A DNA stretch of 64,000 nt from JAFGDI01 sp963662515. Lineage in GTDB: Bacteria; Planctomycetota; Phycisphaerae; Sedimentisphaerales; SM23-30. Where the stretch lies: assembly GCA_963662515.1 (NCBI GenBank), contig OY759675.1, forward strand, positions 62,001-126,000. The letters are read 5' to 3'. The translations under genes were made by a program, and so were the position numbers. Shown one piece after another: positions 18,096 through 27,591 of the stretch (position 1 is its first letter; the number at the start of each line of letters is the position of its first letter). A model generated the notes under the pieces. That model made no database searches. It had not been told where the DNA came from and worked only from the letters and a program-made list of their open reading frames with translations.

Positions 18096-20321
18096 TTACT
18101 TCCTTTTTAGTACGACCATATTGCCAAATTTCTTGTATGGATTATAGTGTTTAACTATATATTCCCTGAGAGGAGACATGGCCTGATGTCTTTGCATTTC
18201 CAGGTCAGCCAGCTCAGCGGCTTTGGTCTCAGGCAATGGTCCGCCTGAACGATTTGGTCGCGTGGTCATAGCCATACAGGCCTGCTTAACTATATTGCTA
18301 TAGTTAGCAAAGAAATAATCCAGCTCGTTTTTAGTTGTCAGTAATTTTCGGTCAGGTTCCATGCCCCATCCCATCGGCAGGGTAGGCCACAGATCAAATA
18401 CCGGGTGGTCATAGAAGGGAAAATCCATTTTCTGCGAATCAATAATAAACAAAGGCATATTGGCAGTCAGGTCTTTTACTGTTGCTTGTATTACTTTACC
18501 TACCGCTTTGGGTGAATCGCTGTGCATGTCGCTATAGGCGGCTATTCTCGCCGGGCATGACCGCTCGGCAGCTACATATATGCCTGGAAACCAGCCCCAG
18601 ACATATATCGTGTCAGTTGGCTTTGAATTATCTCGCAGGTAATACCCGATCTGTTCCCAGAGAGCTCCGTTCATTGACCGGCTCTGTGCGCTTTGCTCAA
18701 GTTTTTCGCCTATAGCTTTATAATTGCCGATGTTGCCAAGTAGTATGGACAGAACCAGAAGGGAGATAAATGCCGGGCGGGTAAATATGCCGCTTTTTGT
18801 TATGCAGTATCCGGCAGCAGCCAGAAGGGTTATTATTCCGCATATTAGAGTGGTTATACTGATATCATATATTGAACAACTTGCTGTAATTATCTCCACT
18901 GCAAGCCAGCCGATAGCTACAGTCAATAAAGCACCGGCTTTTTTATTCCATATCCGACTTATAATAAAGCCGGCCAGGAACATGCCTGATCCGTTAGGGG
19001 CCAGGAAATATTGCACATAAGCACGCGGAGATATCCAGACAAAGAGCATATCCAGCAGCCACCAGAGAGCCAGCAGTATAAAGATATTAACTGCAAGGTC
19101 ATTAGAGGCCGGGCTACTGCTTTTGCTCTTGATCCTTTCGATCGCATACCAGGCTATAGCTGCCAGTGCCAGACCGATCATTATTACAAAACTATGAGAA
19201 TATTTAGACACATCAGCCAGTTGAGTAGCAAAGGTACTTACCGACTGACTGCCGCTGACATAGCCATCACTGCTGAAGAGCAGGCTGTAAATGCTTTTTC
19301 TGAAGTTAGTCAGAAAATGACCGGCATCACTGAAAAGCCCGGCTATAAAATCATAGCCCCAGATATCTCTCAGAAAAAACTCACTCTGTCCCATACTGGC
19401 ATAAACGATCGCTGTTATTATCAGAACCACTATTACCGAGGCCAGTCCTGCCAGTGCCAGTCTGGTATTGATCTTTCTGACACCAACTTTAATATGCTGC
19501 ATAGAAACCCGGCAGATTTTCACCAGACCAATGCTTAGCAGTATTATGGTTATCAGATTGCCGGGAAATCTCATTAATAATAAGGAAGGCTTACCCAGCC
19601 AGAGATAAAACAGTAATAGCGGTATCAGCCCTATGCCGGCACCATAGCAAAGGTCGGCCAGTTCTCGGCCAAACTGCTTTATATTTCGCTGGCGAACCAG
19701 AACGGTTATGAGCAGGTAGATGAACAATGCAATTGCAAAGGAAAACCCCGTTGGCTTAAAATACCAGCTATTGATGGCAAAAACACCTGCCGCCAGAATC
19801 CAGAATTTCTTTTGTTTTAGCTCATAAAAGATAAAACTACTCACTGCCAATATCGTACAAGCGATCATATATTGATCTTTCACATTGCCAAATTTGGCAT
19901 ACGGCTGACTGCTCAGATAAAAACTGCCCAATATAACCGCTATTGATGCACCGAGGTTGCCATACAGCTTCCTGATCGCTATGAAGGCCAAAGCCAAAGC
20001 TGAGGCCTGCATGAGAGCCTGAATGATCTTTGGTCCGGTTTCCGAATAGCCAAAAACACTAACGCCGATCGTGTTGACCAGTAATGTGCCAGGTCCGGCT
20101 GAGACATTCACTTCGGTGCCATACTGCTTACCCTGTAACAGCTCGTGACTATGGTATATATTTAACGCACTGTCGAATGGGTCATTGGTGTTCAGCTCAT
20201 AATATTTACCGATACAAAATGGTATCAGGGCAAGAATTAATGTTATCAGGCCGGCTAAAAGGCAGACCTTACCTGAACTGGGGCTGGTTTCACTGGTCAG
20301 CATATTATCGGCATTGATCAT
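18096..20321 (-). CDS. Polytopic membrane glycosyltransferase-like protein (GT39/PMT-like)
   Basis: 741 residues with a dozen or so hydrophobic helices across about 1-560 and a C-terminal soluble domain. After the first helix comes the acidic DPFDSALNIYHSHELLQGKQYG loop, in the position of the catalytic Asp of GT39/ArnT-type enzymes (first loop DxxxxA). TIYVWGWFPGIYVAAERSC is a conserved C-domain feature of this group. It overlaps the upstream GT2 stop by 17 bp from ATG 20321; ATG 20303 is an alternative. It probably uses the polyprenyl-phosphate sugar made by that GT2. Confidence 0.75.
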   Translation of the reverse strand: MINADNMLTSETSPSSGKVCLLAGLITLILALIPFCIGKYYELNTNDPFDSALNIYHSHELLQGKQYGTEVNVSAGPGTLLVNTIGVSVFGYSETGPKIIQALMQASALALAFIAIRKLYGNLGASIAVILGSFYLSSQPYAKFGNVKDQYMIACTILAVSSFIFYELKQKKFWILAAGVFAINSWYFKPTGFSFAIALFIYLLITVLVRQRNIKQFGRELADLCYGAGIGLIPLLLFYLWLGKPSLLLMRFPGNLITIILLSIGLVKICRVSMQHIKVGVRKINTRLALAGLASVIVVLIITAIVYASMGQSEFFLRDIWGYDFIAGLFSDAGHFLTNFRKSIYSLLFSSDGYVSGSQSVSTFATQLADVSKYSHSFVIMIGLALAAIAWYAIERIKSKSSSPASNDLAVNIFILLALWWLLDMLFVWISPRAYVQYFLAPNGSGMFLAGFIISRIWNKKAGALLTVAIGWLAVEIITASCSIYDISITTLICGIITLLAAAGYCITKSGIFTRPAFISLLVLSILLGNIGNYKAIGEKLEQSAQSRSMNGALWEQIGYYLRDNSKPTDTIYVWGWFPGIYVAAERSCPARIAAYSDMHSDSPKAVGKVIQATVKDLTANMPLFIIDSQKMDFPFYDHPVFDLWPTLPMGWGMEPDRKLLTTKNELDYFFANYSNIVKQACMAMTTRPNRSGGPLPETKAAELADLEMQRHQAMSPLREYIVKHYNPYKKFGNMVVLKRK

Positions 20322-21324
20322 TGTCAGTATCTTCTCCCTCTTGGGCTAATTTTTCACTTTCTATTATAGTTCTTATTATATAAGTTGGTTTGGCTTGTGC
20401 CTCGTGGTAAGTTCGACACTGCATCTCGGCCAGCAGGCCCATGAGCATGAACTGCACTGCCATCATCATCAGCATAGCAGAGAGAACAGGCAGCGGGCTG
20501 CGGCTCATACTCATTTCCTCGAATATTTTGAGATATATCATATATAGTGCACTCAGGATTGAGCCGGAAAGTGAGATGAGTCCCATTCCACCGAAGATAT
20601 GGATCGGCCGGGTACTGAATGTGCCCAGAAATTTTATTGTTATCAGATCGAGCATGACCTTCCAGGTTCGGCCCAGACCATATTTGGCTTCTCCATATAT
20701 TCGCGGCCGATGGTTTACGGGTATCTCTGTAACATTGGCACCGGACCACTTGGCGATCGCCGGTATAAAACGGTGCATCTCGCCATAAAGCTTCAGATGA
20801 CGAACTATGTCACAATGATACGCCTTCAAAGTGCAGCCGTAATCGTGCAGGTGTACGCCGGTGATTTTGCCAATAATGTAATTAGCTATCCTTGAGGGCA
20901 GTTTCCTGCTCAGGGCCTTATCCTTACGATTTACTCGCCAGCCGCTAACAACATCAAAGCCTTCTTCCATCTTCTTGAGCAGCAGGGGTATATCTGCCGG
21001 GTCATTCTGCAAATCGCCGTCCATGGGGATGACAACATATCCTCGGGAATATTTGAACCCGGCAGAGATCGCCGCTGTCTGACCAAAGTTTCGGCGAAAC
21101 TCTATAATCCTGATCCGTTCGCCGCTTTTATCGTACAAGTCGCGGGCTTCGATCAGACGATCCATAGTCTGGTCTTTACTGCCGTCATTTACCAGGATAA
21201 GCTCATATTCCAGCTTATTACTGTGGGCTACTTCTGTTATTTGCCGCACCAGCTCCATGGCATTGTCCTGCTCATTATACATCGGCACGACTATCGATAT
21301 TAGTTTTGATTTGGTATTTTTCAT
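20305..21324 (-). CDS. GT2 polyprenyl-phosphate hexose transferase with C-terminal membrane helices
   Basis: 339 residues. A DPM1/GtrB/ArnC-like catalytic domain fills about 1-235: SIVVPMYNEQDN at 10-21, LILVNDGSKDQT, and PMDGDLQNDPADIP with the DxD metal site. Two membrane helices follow at about 240-305, as in the GtrB type. It makes a lipid-linked hexose at the inner membrane. The stop overlaps the start of the next gene, a polytopic transferase, so the pair is coupled. Confidence 0.92.
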   Translation of the reverse strand: MKNTKSKLISIVVPMYNEQDNAMELVRQITEVAHSNKLEYELILVNDGSKDQTMDRLIEARDLYDKSGERIRIIEFRRNFGQTAAISAGFKYSRGYVVIPMDGDLQNDPADIPLLLKKMEEGFDVVSGWRVNRKDKALSRKLPSRIANYIIGKITGVHLHDYGCTLKAYHCDIVRHLKLYGEMHRFIPAIAKWSGANVTEIPVNHRPRIYGEAKYGLGRTWKVMLDLITIKFLGTFSTRPIHIFGGMGLISLSGSILSALYMIYLKIFEEMSMSRSPLPVLSAMLMMMAVQFMLMGLLAEMQCRTYHEAQAKPTYIIRTIIESEKLAQEGEDTDNDQCR

Positions 21325-21837
21325 ATTATTTAAAACCTGGAATCAGGAGATATGTGTATGTCTTGATCGTTTCATTCTATTAGTTTTTCTGATCGCCAGC
21401 TAGCGGACTTTAACATCTGATTCCTGCTAGCAATTAGTTATAAACACTGATACTCTTACTGTCCAACTAAATCCCGGCACGACCGGCATTTACCTTATTA
21501 TCGGCATTTTATCGCTCCCTGATTAGCATACCTGACTCCGGGTTTTAGCTTTCTCTTGAGGTCTTTTGTTGGTTATAGGACTAAAAATATTTTAAAATTT
21601 CTTAAAAAAAATAAAAATCAACTAAAGGTCCGTTATTTCCAGCAGTTATCAGACGAAAAAAAACAATAATAAGTAAATTTACATAAGTATAGTAATTTTC
21701 GGTACTTATGTTGTTTTTGCTTATGGTCTTCAAAGTCCTATCCCGGTTATCACTACGATAAAATAAAATATTATCGCTCTTTCTAAAGTTTTTTTGACGG
21801 ATTGTCGAAATACAAAAGGCGATGAAGAAGGCACAGT
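21325..21837. other. AT-rich intergenic region upstream of the flagellin leader
   Basis: About 500 bp of low-GC sequence with poly-A/T runs. It holds no credible reading frame. Its right end carries the sigma-28-like site described at 21784-21811. Confidence 0.5.
21784..21811 (+). promoter_or_regulatory. Possible sigma-28 (FliA-type) flagellar promoter
   Basis: TAAAGTTT at 21784-21791 and GTCGAAAT at 21804-21811; the spacing from TAAA to GTCG is 16 bp. Flagellar consensus is TAAA-N15-GCCGATAA, so the match is fair (five of eight in the second box). Confidence 0.4.
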
Positions 21838-22371
21838 AAGCAAAGCAATTCCGGATTGCCTAGCTGATGCCCTCAGAGTTGCTGGAGTCTAGGAAAACAA
21901 GACTCATGGATGAGCATGCCAGTGATCCTGGAATTGGACAATCAGGATCAGGCAGATTGTGAAAAGGAGTTTGCAACGGAGTTGCTGCTTTATTTCGCTG
22001 ACATATAACAATGCCTTTTTGAGTAAAAGGCAACGGTTGTTGTGTGTGGTGGAACCCACTTCAAAACATCTCGTATTTATTCTCAAGTCGTTTAAGTAAT
22101 CAAAATGCAGGATCACCGCATATAGAGGTGGTCGTAAATGGCGATTCCTGTGTATCTACAGCTTTCAGGACGGCAAGGTTGTGTATATCTTGCGCTGTGG
22201 GTAGCAAACTGGCCAAGGGTGCTGGTAGCAACAGGAAGGATTCTATTCTTATGCTAAGGCACTTTGCAGGAATCGCTTAAATCCTGACAGATCGGACCAG
22301 GACGAAATTACAGGAATATCGATCTGTTTGTGTGGACAGGCAAGAGCCTGCCTTGTCACGGAGGATAAACC
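21838..22371 (+). ncRNA. Candidate structured 5' leader of flagellin mRNA
   Basis: A 530-bp non-coding stretch, richer in GC than the sequence before it, with many local inverted repeats. Examples are GATCCTG/CAGGATC (21924-21930 with 21943-21949), GCAAC/GTTGC (21973-21985), GCCTTTT/AAAAGGC (22013-22031), CAGATCG/CGATCTG (22288-22326) and CAGGC/GCCTG (22337-22350). The last ends ten bases before the GGAGG site (22360-22364) of flagellin. I recognise no known class; the hallmarks of a c-di-GMP-I aptamer are missing. Role inferred as post-transcriptional control or mRNA stability. Confidence 0.45.
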
Positions 22372-23820
22372 ATGACGCGTATAAATACTAACATTTCAGC
22401 TTTGAATGGACTGAGTTCTCTTGCGAAGAACAACAAGTCACTCAGCACCAGCCTGCAGCGGCTGTCAACAGGTTTGCGAATCAACACCGCAAAGGACGAT
22501 CCCGCCGGACTTATCGCTTCTGAGGTAATTCGCTCAGAAATGAAAGGTCTGGAGTCCGGTATCAAAAACTCTGAAAGAGCGATGAATGTAATCGCAACAG
22601 CCGAAGGTGCTCTTAATGAAGTATCCGCTCTGCTGATCGACATTCGCGGGCTCTTGATAGAGAACGCCAACACAGGCGGTATGTCCGATGAGGAACTGGA
22701 CGCTAATCAGCTCCAGGTTGACTCTGCGATCAACACTATTCAGCGTATAGCCAACGCCACCGAGTTCGAGGGCATTAAGCTCCTCAACGGTAACCTTGAC
22801 TATGTACTCTCTGGTGTTGATGCAAACTTCATCCAGGACTACCAGATCGATAAGGCCAAGCTAATTGATGGTGCAGCCATGTCGGTTGATGTCAATGTGA
22901 TCGCCTCTGCTAACACCGGCTATCTGATGCTTTCAGTCAACACAACCCTGCTGACTGCCGCAGCTATTCAGATCGGTTCTAACCGTGGTAACACTGAGCT
23001 TACTTTTGCTGCTGGTACCAGTGCAGTTAATATAGCTGCCAGTATAAACTCCGTTAAGGAAGTTACTGGTGTCTCTGCTGCTGTAAGTACCAATGGTGAC
23101 CAGATCAGGCTCAGAAGCGTTGACTTCGGCACTAATGCTTATGCCAGTGTTGAAATGCTCAATGCCGCAACTCAGAGCAATTCGATCTTCGAACTCAGAG
23201 ATGCTGGTGTGGTCAAAAACTCAGCCAAGAACTATGGAACAGATGCCCAGGCTACTATTAACGGATCGGCTGCTATTGCTAACGGCAAGCTGCTTACAAT
23301 TCGTACCAGTATGCTCGAAGGTGTCTTTGAACTGACTGATGCTCAGGCTCTCGCTACCGGTACAGAAAGTTTTACCGTTACCGGAGGTGGTGCTCAGTTT
23401 GCTATCGGTTCTAAGGTCGATGCGATCAATACCGAATCGATTGGTATTATGTCCATAGCTCCTAATAAGCTCGGAAATGCCGAAGACGGATATCTTAACA
23501 CACTCAAGAGCGGTCAGACTAACGCCCTCACCGGCGAAAACCTCTACACTGCTCAGCGAATCGTCGATTCCGCTATACTCGATATCGCAGTATTGCGTGG
23601 CAAGCTAGGTGCCTTCCAGAAGAATACGCTTGAAACGAATGTTAATTCGCTCACCGTTACTCTGGAAAATGTGACCGCAGCTGAATCGACCATCAGAGAT
23701 GCTGATTTCGCTAAAGAAAGTTCAGCAATGACCAGAGCCCAGATACTGCAACAATCTAGCACATCGGTTCTGTCTATTGCTAACCAAACTCCTCAGAGCG
23801 TCCTGGCACTACTTGGCTAA
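22372..23820 (+). CDS. fliC: Flagellin
   Basis: 482 residues, the filament subunit. The N-terminal D0/D1 part (TRINTNISALNGLSSL, LSTGLRINTAKDDPAGL, to about 145) and the C-terminal D1/D0 part (about 395-482, ending QILQQSSTSVLSIANQTPQS) are well conserved coiled helices. The middle (about 150-390) is a variable surface domain. There is no signal peptide, as expected for export by the flagellar type III system. GGAGG lies seven bases before the ATG. No other flagellar gene is in the window; a sigma-28-like site lies about 570 bp upstream. Confidence 0.96.
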   Translation: MTRINTNISALNGLSSLAKNNKSLSTSLQRLSTGLRINTAKDDPAGLIASEVIRSEMKGLESGIKNSERAMNVIATAEGALNEVSALLIDIRGLLIENANTGGMSDEELDANQLQVDSAINTIQRIANATEFEGIKLLNGNLDYVLSGVDANFIQDYQIDKAKLIDGAAMSVDVNVIASANTGYLMLSVNTTLLTAAAIQIGSNRGNTELTFAAGTSAVNIAASINSVKEVTGVSAAVSTNGDQIRLRSVDFGTNAYASVEMLNAATQSNSIFELRDAGVVKNSAKNYGTDAQATINGSAAIANGKLLTIRTSMLEGVFELTDAQALATGTESFTVTGGGAQFAIGSKVDAINTESIGIMSIAPNKLGNAEDGYLNTLKSGQTNALTGENLYTAQRIVDSAILDIAVLRGKLGAFQKNTLETNVNSLTVTLENVTAAESTIRDADFAKESSAMTRAQILQQSSTSVLSIANQTPQSVLALLG

Positions 23821-24047
23821 TTGCGAACTCGGTGACTTCCCTTTATGGGTCAGCCATTCGCTGGTTCACAATTAGTCTCCGCAGCCGGGAAACTCACCGG
23901 GCCGTATTACAGGTCAGTAGTGTACCTTAACGGACACAGTCTGTACGGCCAGTCAGATAAAGTCCGGCCGGAGAACGCAGGAACTGCGGAGTTTATCCTG
24001 CAATCCGGTTATAAGGAGTTTCACTTAAGGGTGACAACTCTTTAGAG
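23821..24047 (+). other. Hairpin-rich region after flagellin
   Basis: This 3' stretch has several inverted repeats: CAGC/GCTG near 23851, CCGTA/TACGG enclosing about 23911-23946, and GCAGGA/TCCTGC near 23977-24003. A 66-codon frame (23845-24045) exists but has no ribosome-binding site and no recognisable product, so it is more likely structured 3' UTR than a gene. Confidence 0.35.
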
Positions 24048-24110
24048 AGGCCCAAGCCTCCAACAGAAAAGTTTAACAACTAACTGTTGAGAGGCTTGGG
24101 TCATTTTAAA
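24048..24110 (+). terminator. Long hairpin, probable flagellin terminator
   Basis: CCCAAGCCTC pairs with GAGGCTTGGG, extended inwards by CAACAG/CTGTTG, and is followed by TCATTTTAAAAT. The T-tract is weak but the stem is long. Confidence 0.65.
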
Positions 24111-24283
24111 ATATAAACTAAATGAGTACAGAAAAATCGTTCCCCTGGTTGGTGGGCCAGATATGTTTTGCATTATTTCCTGACTTTGACGCCTTCTGGC
24201 CAGATCGTTTCCAACTGATCACTCCGTGCAGCACGGTGTATTGCCTGTTCAGTTAAATTCAGGTTAGTTATTAAGGAACAATC
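24111..24283. other. Spacer before the MATE gene
   Basis: No gene. AAGGA lies six bases before the MATE start; no confident promoter is seen. Confidence 0.4.
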
Positions 24284-25747
24284 ATGCTTCTATCAAAAGT
24301 AAAAAACAGATGGTGTGGTCCAGGTGGCATGGCCCATGTTTTGGCTATTGCTATTCCTATGATACTGAGCACTTCAGCTCATACCGTGCAGATGTTCACT
24401 GACCGAATGTTCCTGAGCTGGCATTCTTCTTTGGAATTTGCCGCTTCTATGCAGGCTTCCATAACATCTTTCACTCTCATCTGTTTTTTTATGGGTGTGA
24501 CCGGCTATGCCAATACTTTTGTTGCTCAATACACCGGCAGTGGTCAGCATCATCGGGTTGGCCCTTCTATCTGGCAGGCAAATTACTTCGCGATTATTGG
24601 TGGACTATTTATGCTTTTGCTCATTCCCTATGCAGACGATATTTTTCGCTGGGTTGGGCATGAGCAGCAGGTGCAGGTATACGAAGTTACCTACTTTCGT
24701 ATAATGTGCATCTCGGCTATTCCTGCCGTACTAAATTCAGCCCTGGCTTGCTTCTATACCGGACGCGGGAAAACCTGGATTGTATTCTGGATAAATATTT
24801 CTGCAACTATCATTAATATTGTCCTGGACTATATTATGATCTTCGGCAAGTATGGCTGCCCTGAGTTGGGGATCGCTGGTGCGGGCTGGGCTACGGTTGT
24901 TGCCACTGTCTTTTCTACGCTGTGCTATGTATATCTTTTTTTCAGCAAAGAAAATCGCCAGATATATAATACTCTTGCAGGCTTAAAGCCTGACTGGCAG
25001 CTTTTTGGCAGACTCATTAAATTCGGCTGCCCGAACGGTTTCCATTTTCTGCTTGATGTTGCTGGATTCACACTCTTTATTATGTATGTTGGGCGTCTGG
25101 GCAATCTTGAGCTTGCTGCCAGTAATATGGCTTTTCAGCTCAACCACCTGGCCTTCTTTCCTATGATCGGGCTGGGTATTGCTATTTCAACTGTAACAGG
25201 ACATGCTCTTGGTGCTGATAAGCCAGAGGAGGCGGTGCGTGCTACCTGGTCTGCTTGCATCCTCTCTTTTGGTTATATGATAGTTTTGGCTCTGGGCTTT
25301 GTATGTTGTTATGACTTTTTCCTTATACCCTTTGCTTCAATGGGTTCTGGCCCGGATGGCGGTGTATCGTTTGAGCAGGTCAGGCCGGTTGTTATAATTC
25401 TGTTGAGATTTGTAGCTTTATATTGCATTTTCGATACCGGCAATATTGTCTTTGCTGGTACGCTAAAGGGCGCGGGCGACACTCGCTTTGTTATGTTCTG
25501 TTCCCTGGGCCTTTGTTGGGGGGTAATGGTTTTACCTACTATATTACTGACTGAAAACCATATCGGCCCGGGCAATGGCCTCTATCTGAGCTGGCTGGCC
25601 CTCACTCTTTTTGTGTGTTTATTAGCCGGCGTATTTTACTTACGCTTTGCCTGTGGAAAATGGAAATCAATGCGAGTTATAGAACAACCCACACTCCCGG
25701 CACTTTCAACTATTCCATACGCTGAAATACCAACCGATCTGGAATAG
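24284..25747 (+). CDS. MATE family efflux transporter
   Basis: 487 residues with about twelve membrane helices in two similar halves, which is the usual MATE length and layout. The first helix region has LAIAIPMILSTSAHTVQMFTD and the second half begins about residue 245 with LIKFGCPNGFHFLLDVAG. It should export drugs, metabolites or lipid-linked compounds using a Na+ or H+ gradient. The substrate cannot be read. It stands alone after the flagellin block and converges with the sulfatase-like gene. Confidence 0.92.
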   Translation: MLLSKVKNRWCGPGGMAHVLAIAIPMILSTSAHTVQMFTDRMFLSWHSSLEFAASMQASITSFTLICFFMGVTGYANTFVAQYTGSGQHHRVGPSIWQANYFAIIGGLFMLLLIPYADDIFRWVGHEQQVQVYEVTYFRIMCISAIPAVLNSALACFYTGRGKTWIVFWINISATIINIVLDYIMIFGKYGCPELGIAGAGWATVVATVFSTLCYVYLFFSKENRQIYNTLAGLKPDWQLFGRLIKFGCPNGFHFLLDVAGFTLFIMYVGRLGNLELAASNMAFQLNHLAFFPMIGLGIAISTVTGHALGADKPEEAVRATWSACILSFGYMIVLALGFVCCYDFFLIPFASMGSGPDGGVSFEQVRPVVIILLRFVALYCIFDTGNIVFAGTLKGAGDTRFVMFCSLGLCWGVMVLPTILLTENHIGPGNGLYLSWLALTLFVCLLAGVFYLRFACGKWKSMRVIEQPTLPALSTIPYAEIPTDLE

Positions 25748-25879
25748 AGCCTGAGATTATTCAGGTATTGAATCATTTATATAAACGATGATAAATCAGT
25801 TGTATGTAATAAAGTTAAGTGTACATATTCAGGAGAACGCGGTACAAAGCTACGCCAATTCTAAAAGGAGAATATCAGG

Positions 25880-27436
25880 TTATTGGTTGCTATTATAACT
25901 ACTTATTGCTTCAGGGGTGGGTGAAAATGACCTGTTGAGTTCGTTTCTAAGGGCGTTTAGTTGGCTTTCGTATATTTCTGTTTTTTCTCTACTGTTAGAG
26001 CAAAGATTTTCAAGCAGAGGATACTCAGTGCCAAAATAGAGATTGAATATTAATCGATAGGTATTTACTGGTGAAAAGTCGTTGCTTACTACAGATGCTT
26101 CCTGGCCTGGCAGAAACATAGCATTGAGGTTGCCATGTGTTTGCAATTCCGTTATCGGGGTGCCGGGCAATAATATACGAGCCCTTATACCATGGTCTCC
26201 CTGAATAATTATGATCGGAGGAGTATTTGAGTTTGTTAATATTTTTTCTACTGTTTCCATCACTAGCTTATTGAGCCCGATTACCTGTTTCCGATAGTCA
26301 CTTCTGAACTTTTCGGCATTAGCTTCTGTGCATTCTTCCTGAGGGTAGCAGAATTGGTAATTCTCATCTAGTTGTATTGGCGAATGAGGACAGCATATAT
26401 GAGAAAAAACATAGAATGGTGAATTTTCTCCTTTGGCCAGCTCTGGTAAGACTTCAAGACCATGTCGTAATATTTTGTATGGTATTAAACTTTTATCGCC
26501 ATTAAATATATGCCTCAAAGGGGTGTTTGACAGTACATTTGAATAGAATCTGTTGCTAACTGACTCACCAAGTTCTATATCTGCACCTCTTACCATTCCT
26601 TGTCTGACAAATGTTTCAGTTGTTATTATTTTATATCCTGCCTGACGCAAAGATCTGAAAGTGTTGTTGTTGTCTAATATTCTGTGAATCACCTTTTCGG
26701 TTTTTAATTTATGATATGATTGTATTTCGGCTTTGCTCAAATAATTAAAATTGAGCAAAGATGTAAGGCAAAATGGTGTGCCTCCGTAATTTGACCGGCT
26801 ATCTGTGGTAATGGTAAAGCCAAGTTCTCTCAAGCGATTCAGGAAGTCTGTATTGTCAACTTTTGCCTGAGCTTGCAGTACCTCTGTGATGGCATACTCA
26901 TCAAGAATGATGTGGTATATATCCGGCATGTTCTCGGGAGAGATTAATGGCTCCAGTTTCATCTCATTTGACAGGGGCTCATTACTTCCTGATAGCAACT
27001 GGTATTCCATTATATTGAAAGAAATTATACTGACAAGCCCGCTGGCTAACAGGGTGGCAGCAATAGTATTAGAAATGATAGTGAATTTTATATTTATTGC
27101 TTTGATTTTTATGAGCAGCCAGACGAGAAGAACGGTTATAGGCAGATATGACCACGCAACTATTTGGGAATATTTGCCCGACAGTGAATGAATATTGCCA
27201 TAAGACAGAAAAGCTGCAACTAATACAAAGGTCAGCAAACCTCTTAAATGTTGTTCTGTTTTCAGCCTGCCGCAAATAAACCAGAATACAAACACTACAG
27301 CAATTGTTATTACTAGAGGTAGTGTAAGATAGCTTATGTCGTAACTGTACATAAATCTTGTGTACAAATTTAAAATCGCAGCTAATGCTATTAAGAGTGG
27401 GTAGCCGGGAAAAGTCCACATTGATTTTCTTCTCAT
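25880..27436 (-). CDS. Membrane-anchored sulfatase/alkaline phosphatase superfamily protein
   Basis: 518 residues. Four or five membrane helices occupy about 8-140. A periplasmic alkaline-phosphatase-fold domain then begins at about 165 with IYHIILDEYA, where Asp is a metal ligand, and passes SNYGGTPFCLTSLLNF, where the nucleophilic Thr or Ser is expected. It ends with IIQGDHGIR, holding the Asp-His metal pair. This resembles lipid-linked phosphoglycerol or phosphoethanolamine transferases and membrane sulfatases. No C/S-x-P-x-R sulfatase signature is present, so a phospho-group transferase is more likely. Single gene. Confidence 0.75.
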   Translation of the reverse strand: MRRKSMWTFPGYPLLIALAAILNLYTRFMYSYDISYLTLPLVITIAVVFVFWFICGRLKTEQHLRGLLTFVLVAAFLSYGNIHSLSGKYSQIVAWSYLPITVLLVWLLIKIKAINIKFTIISNTIAATLLASGLVSIISFNIMEYQLLSGSNEPLSNEMKLEPLISPENMPDIYHIILDEYAITEVLQAQAKVDNTDFLNRLRELGFTITTDSRSNYGGTPFCLTSLLNFNYLSKAEIQSYHKLKTEKVIHRILDNNNTFRSLRQAGYKIITTETFVRQGMVRGADIELGESVSNRFYSNVLSNTPLRHIFNGDKSLIPYKILRHGLEVLPELAKGENSPFYVFSHICCPHSPIQLDENYQFCYPQEECTEANAEKFRSDYRKQVIGLNKLVMETVEKILTNSNTPPIIIIQGDHGIRARILLPGTPITELQTHGNLNAMFLPGQEASVVSNDFSPVNTYRLIFNLYFGTEYPLLENLCSNSREKTEIYESQLNALRNELNRSFSPTPEAISSYNSNQ

Positions 27437-27591
27437 GAATATTCCTTAAAGGTAACAGTGAGCTATAATATTTTTTTCGTACATATCATACTTAAAGATT
27501 GGCCAGATCAAACATCACTTTTCTACGAATTACCATACTCTATTTGTTGTTACGGCATGTATATTTCTTAACCCTTAATGCTTCATTTATA

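Noticed and set aside
21811..21895. c-di-GMP-I riboswitch in the flagellin leader (GCAAAGC near a CCGG loop)
   Set aside because: The required GGGCAAACC and second-strand motifs are missing, so the resemblance is superficial.
23845..24045. 66-codon frame after flagellin
   Set aside because: No ribosome-binding site and it lies in hairpin-rich sequence; more likely 3' UTR.
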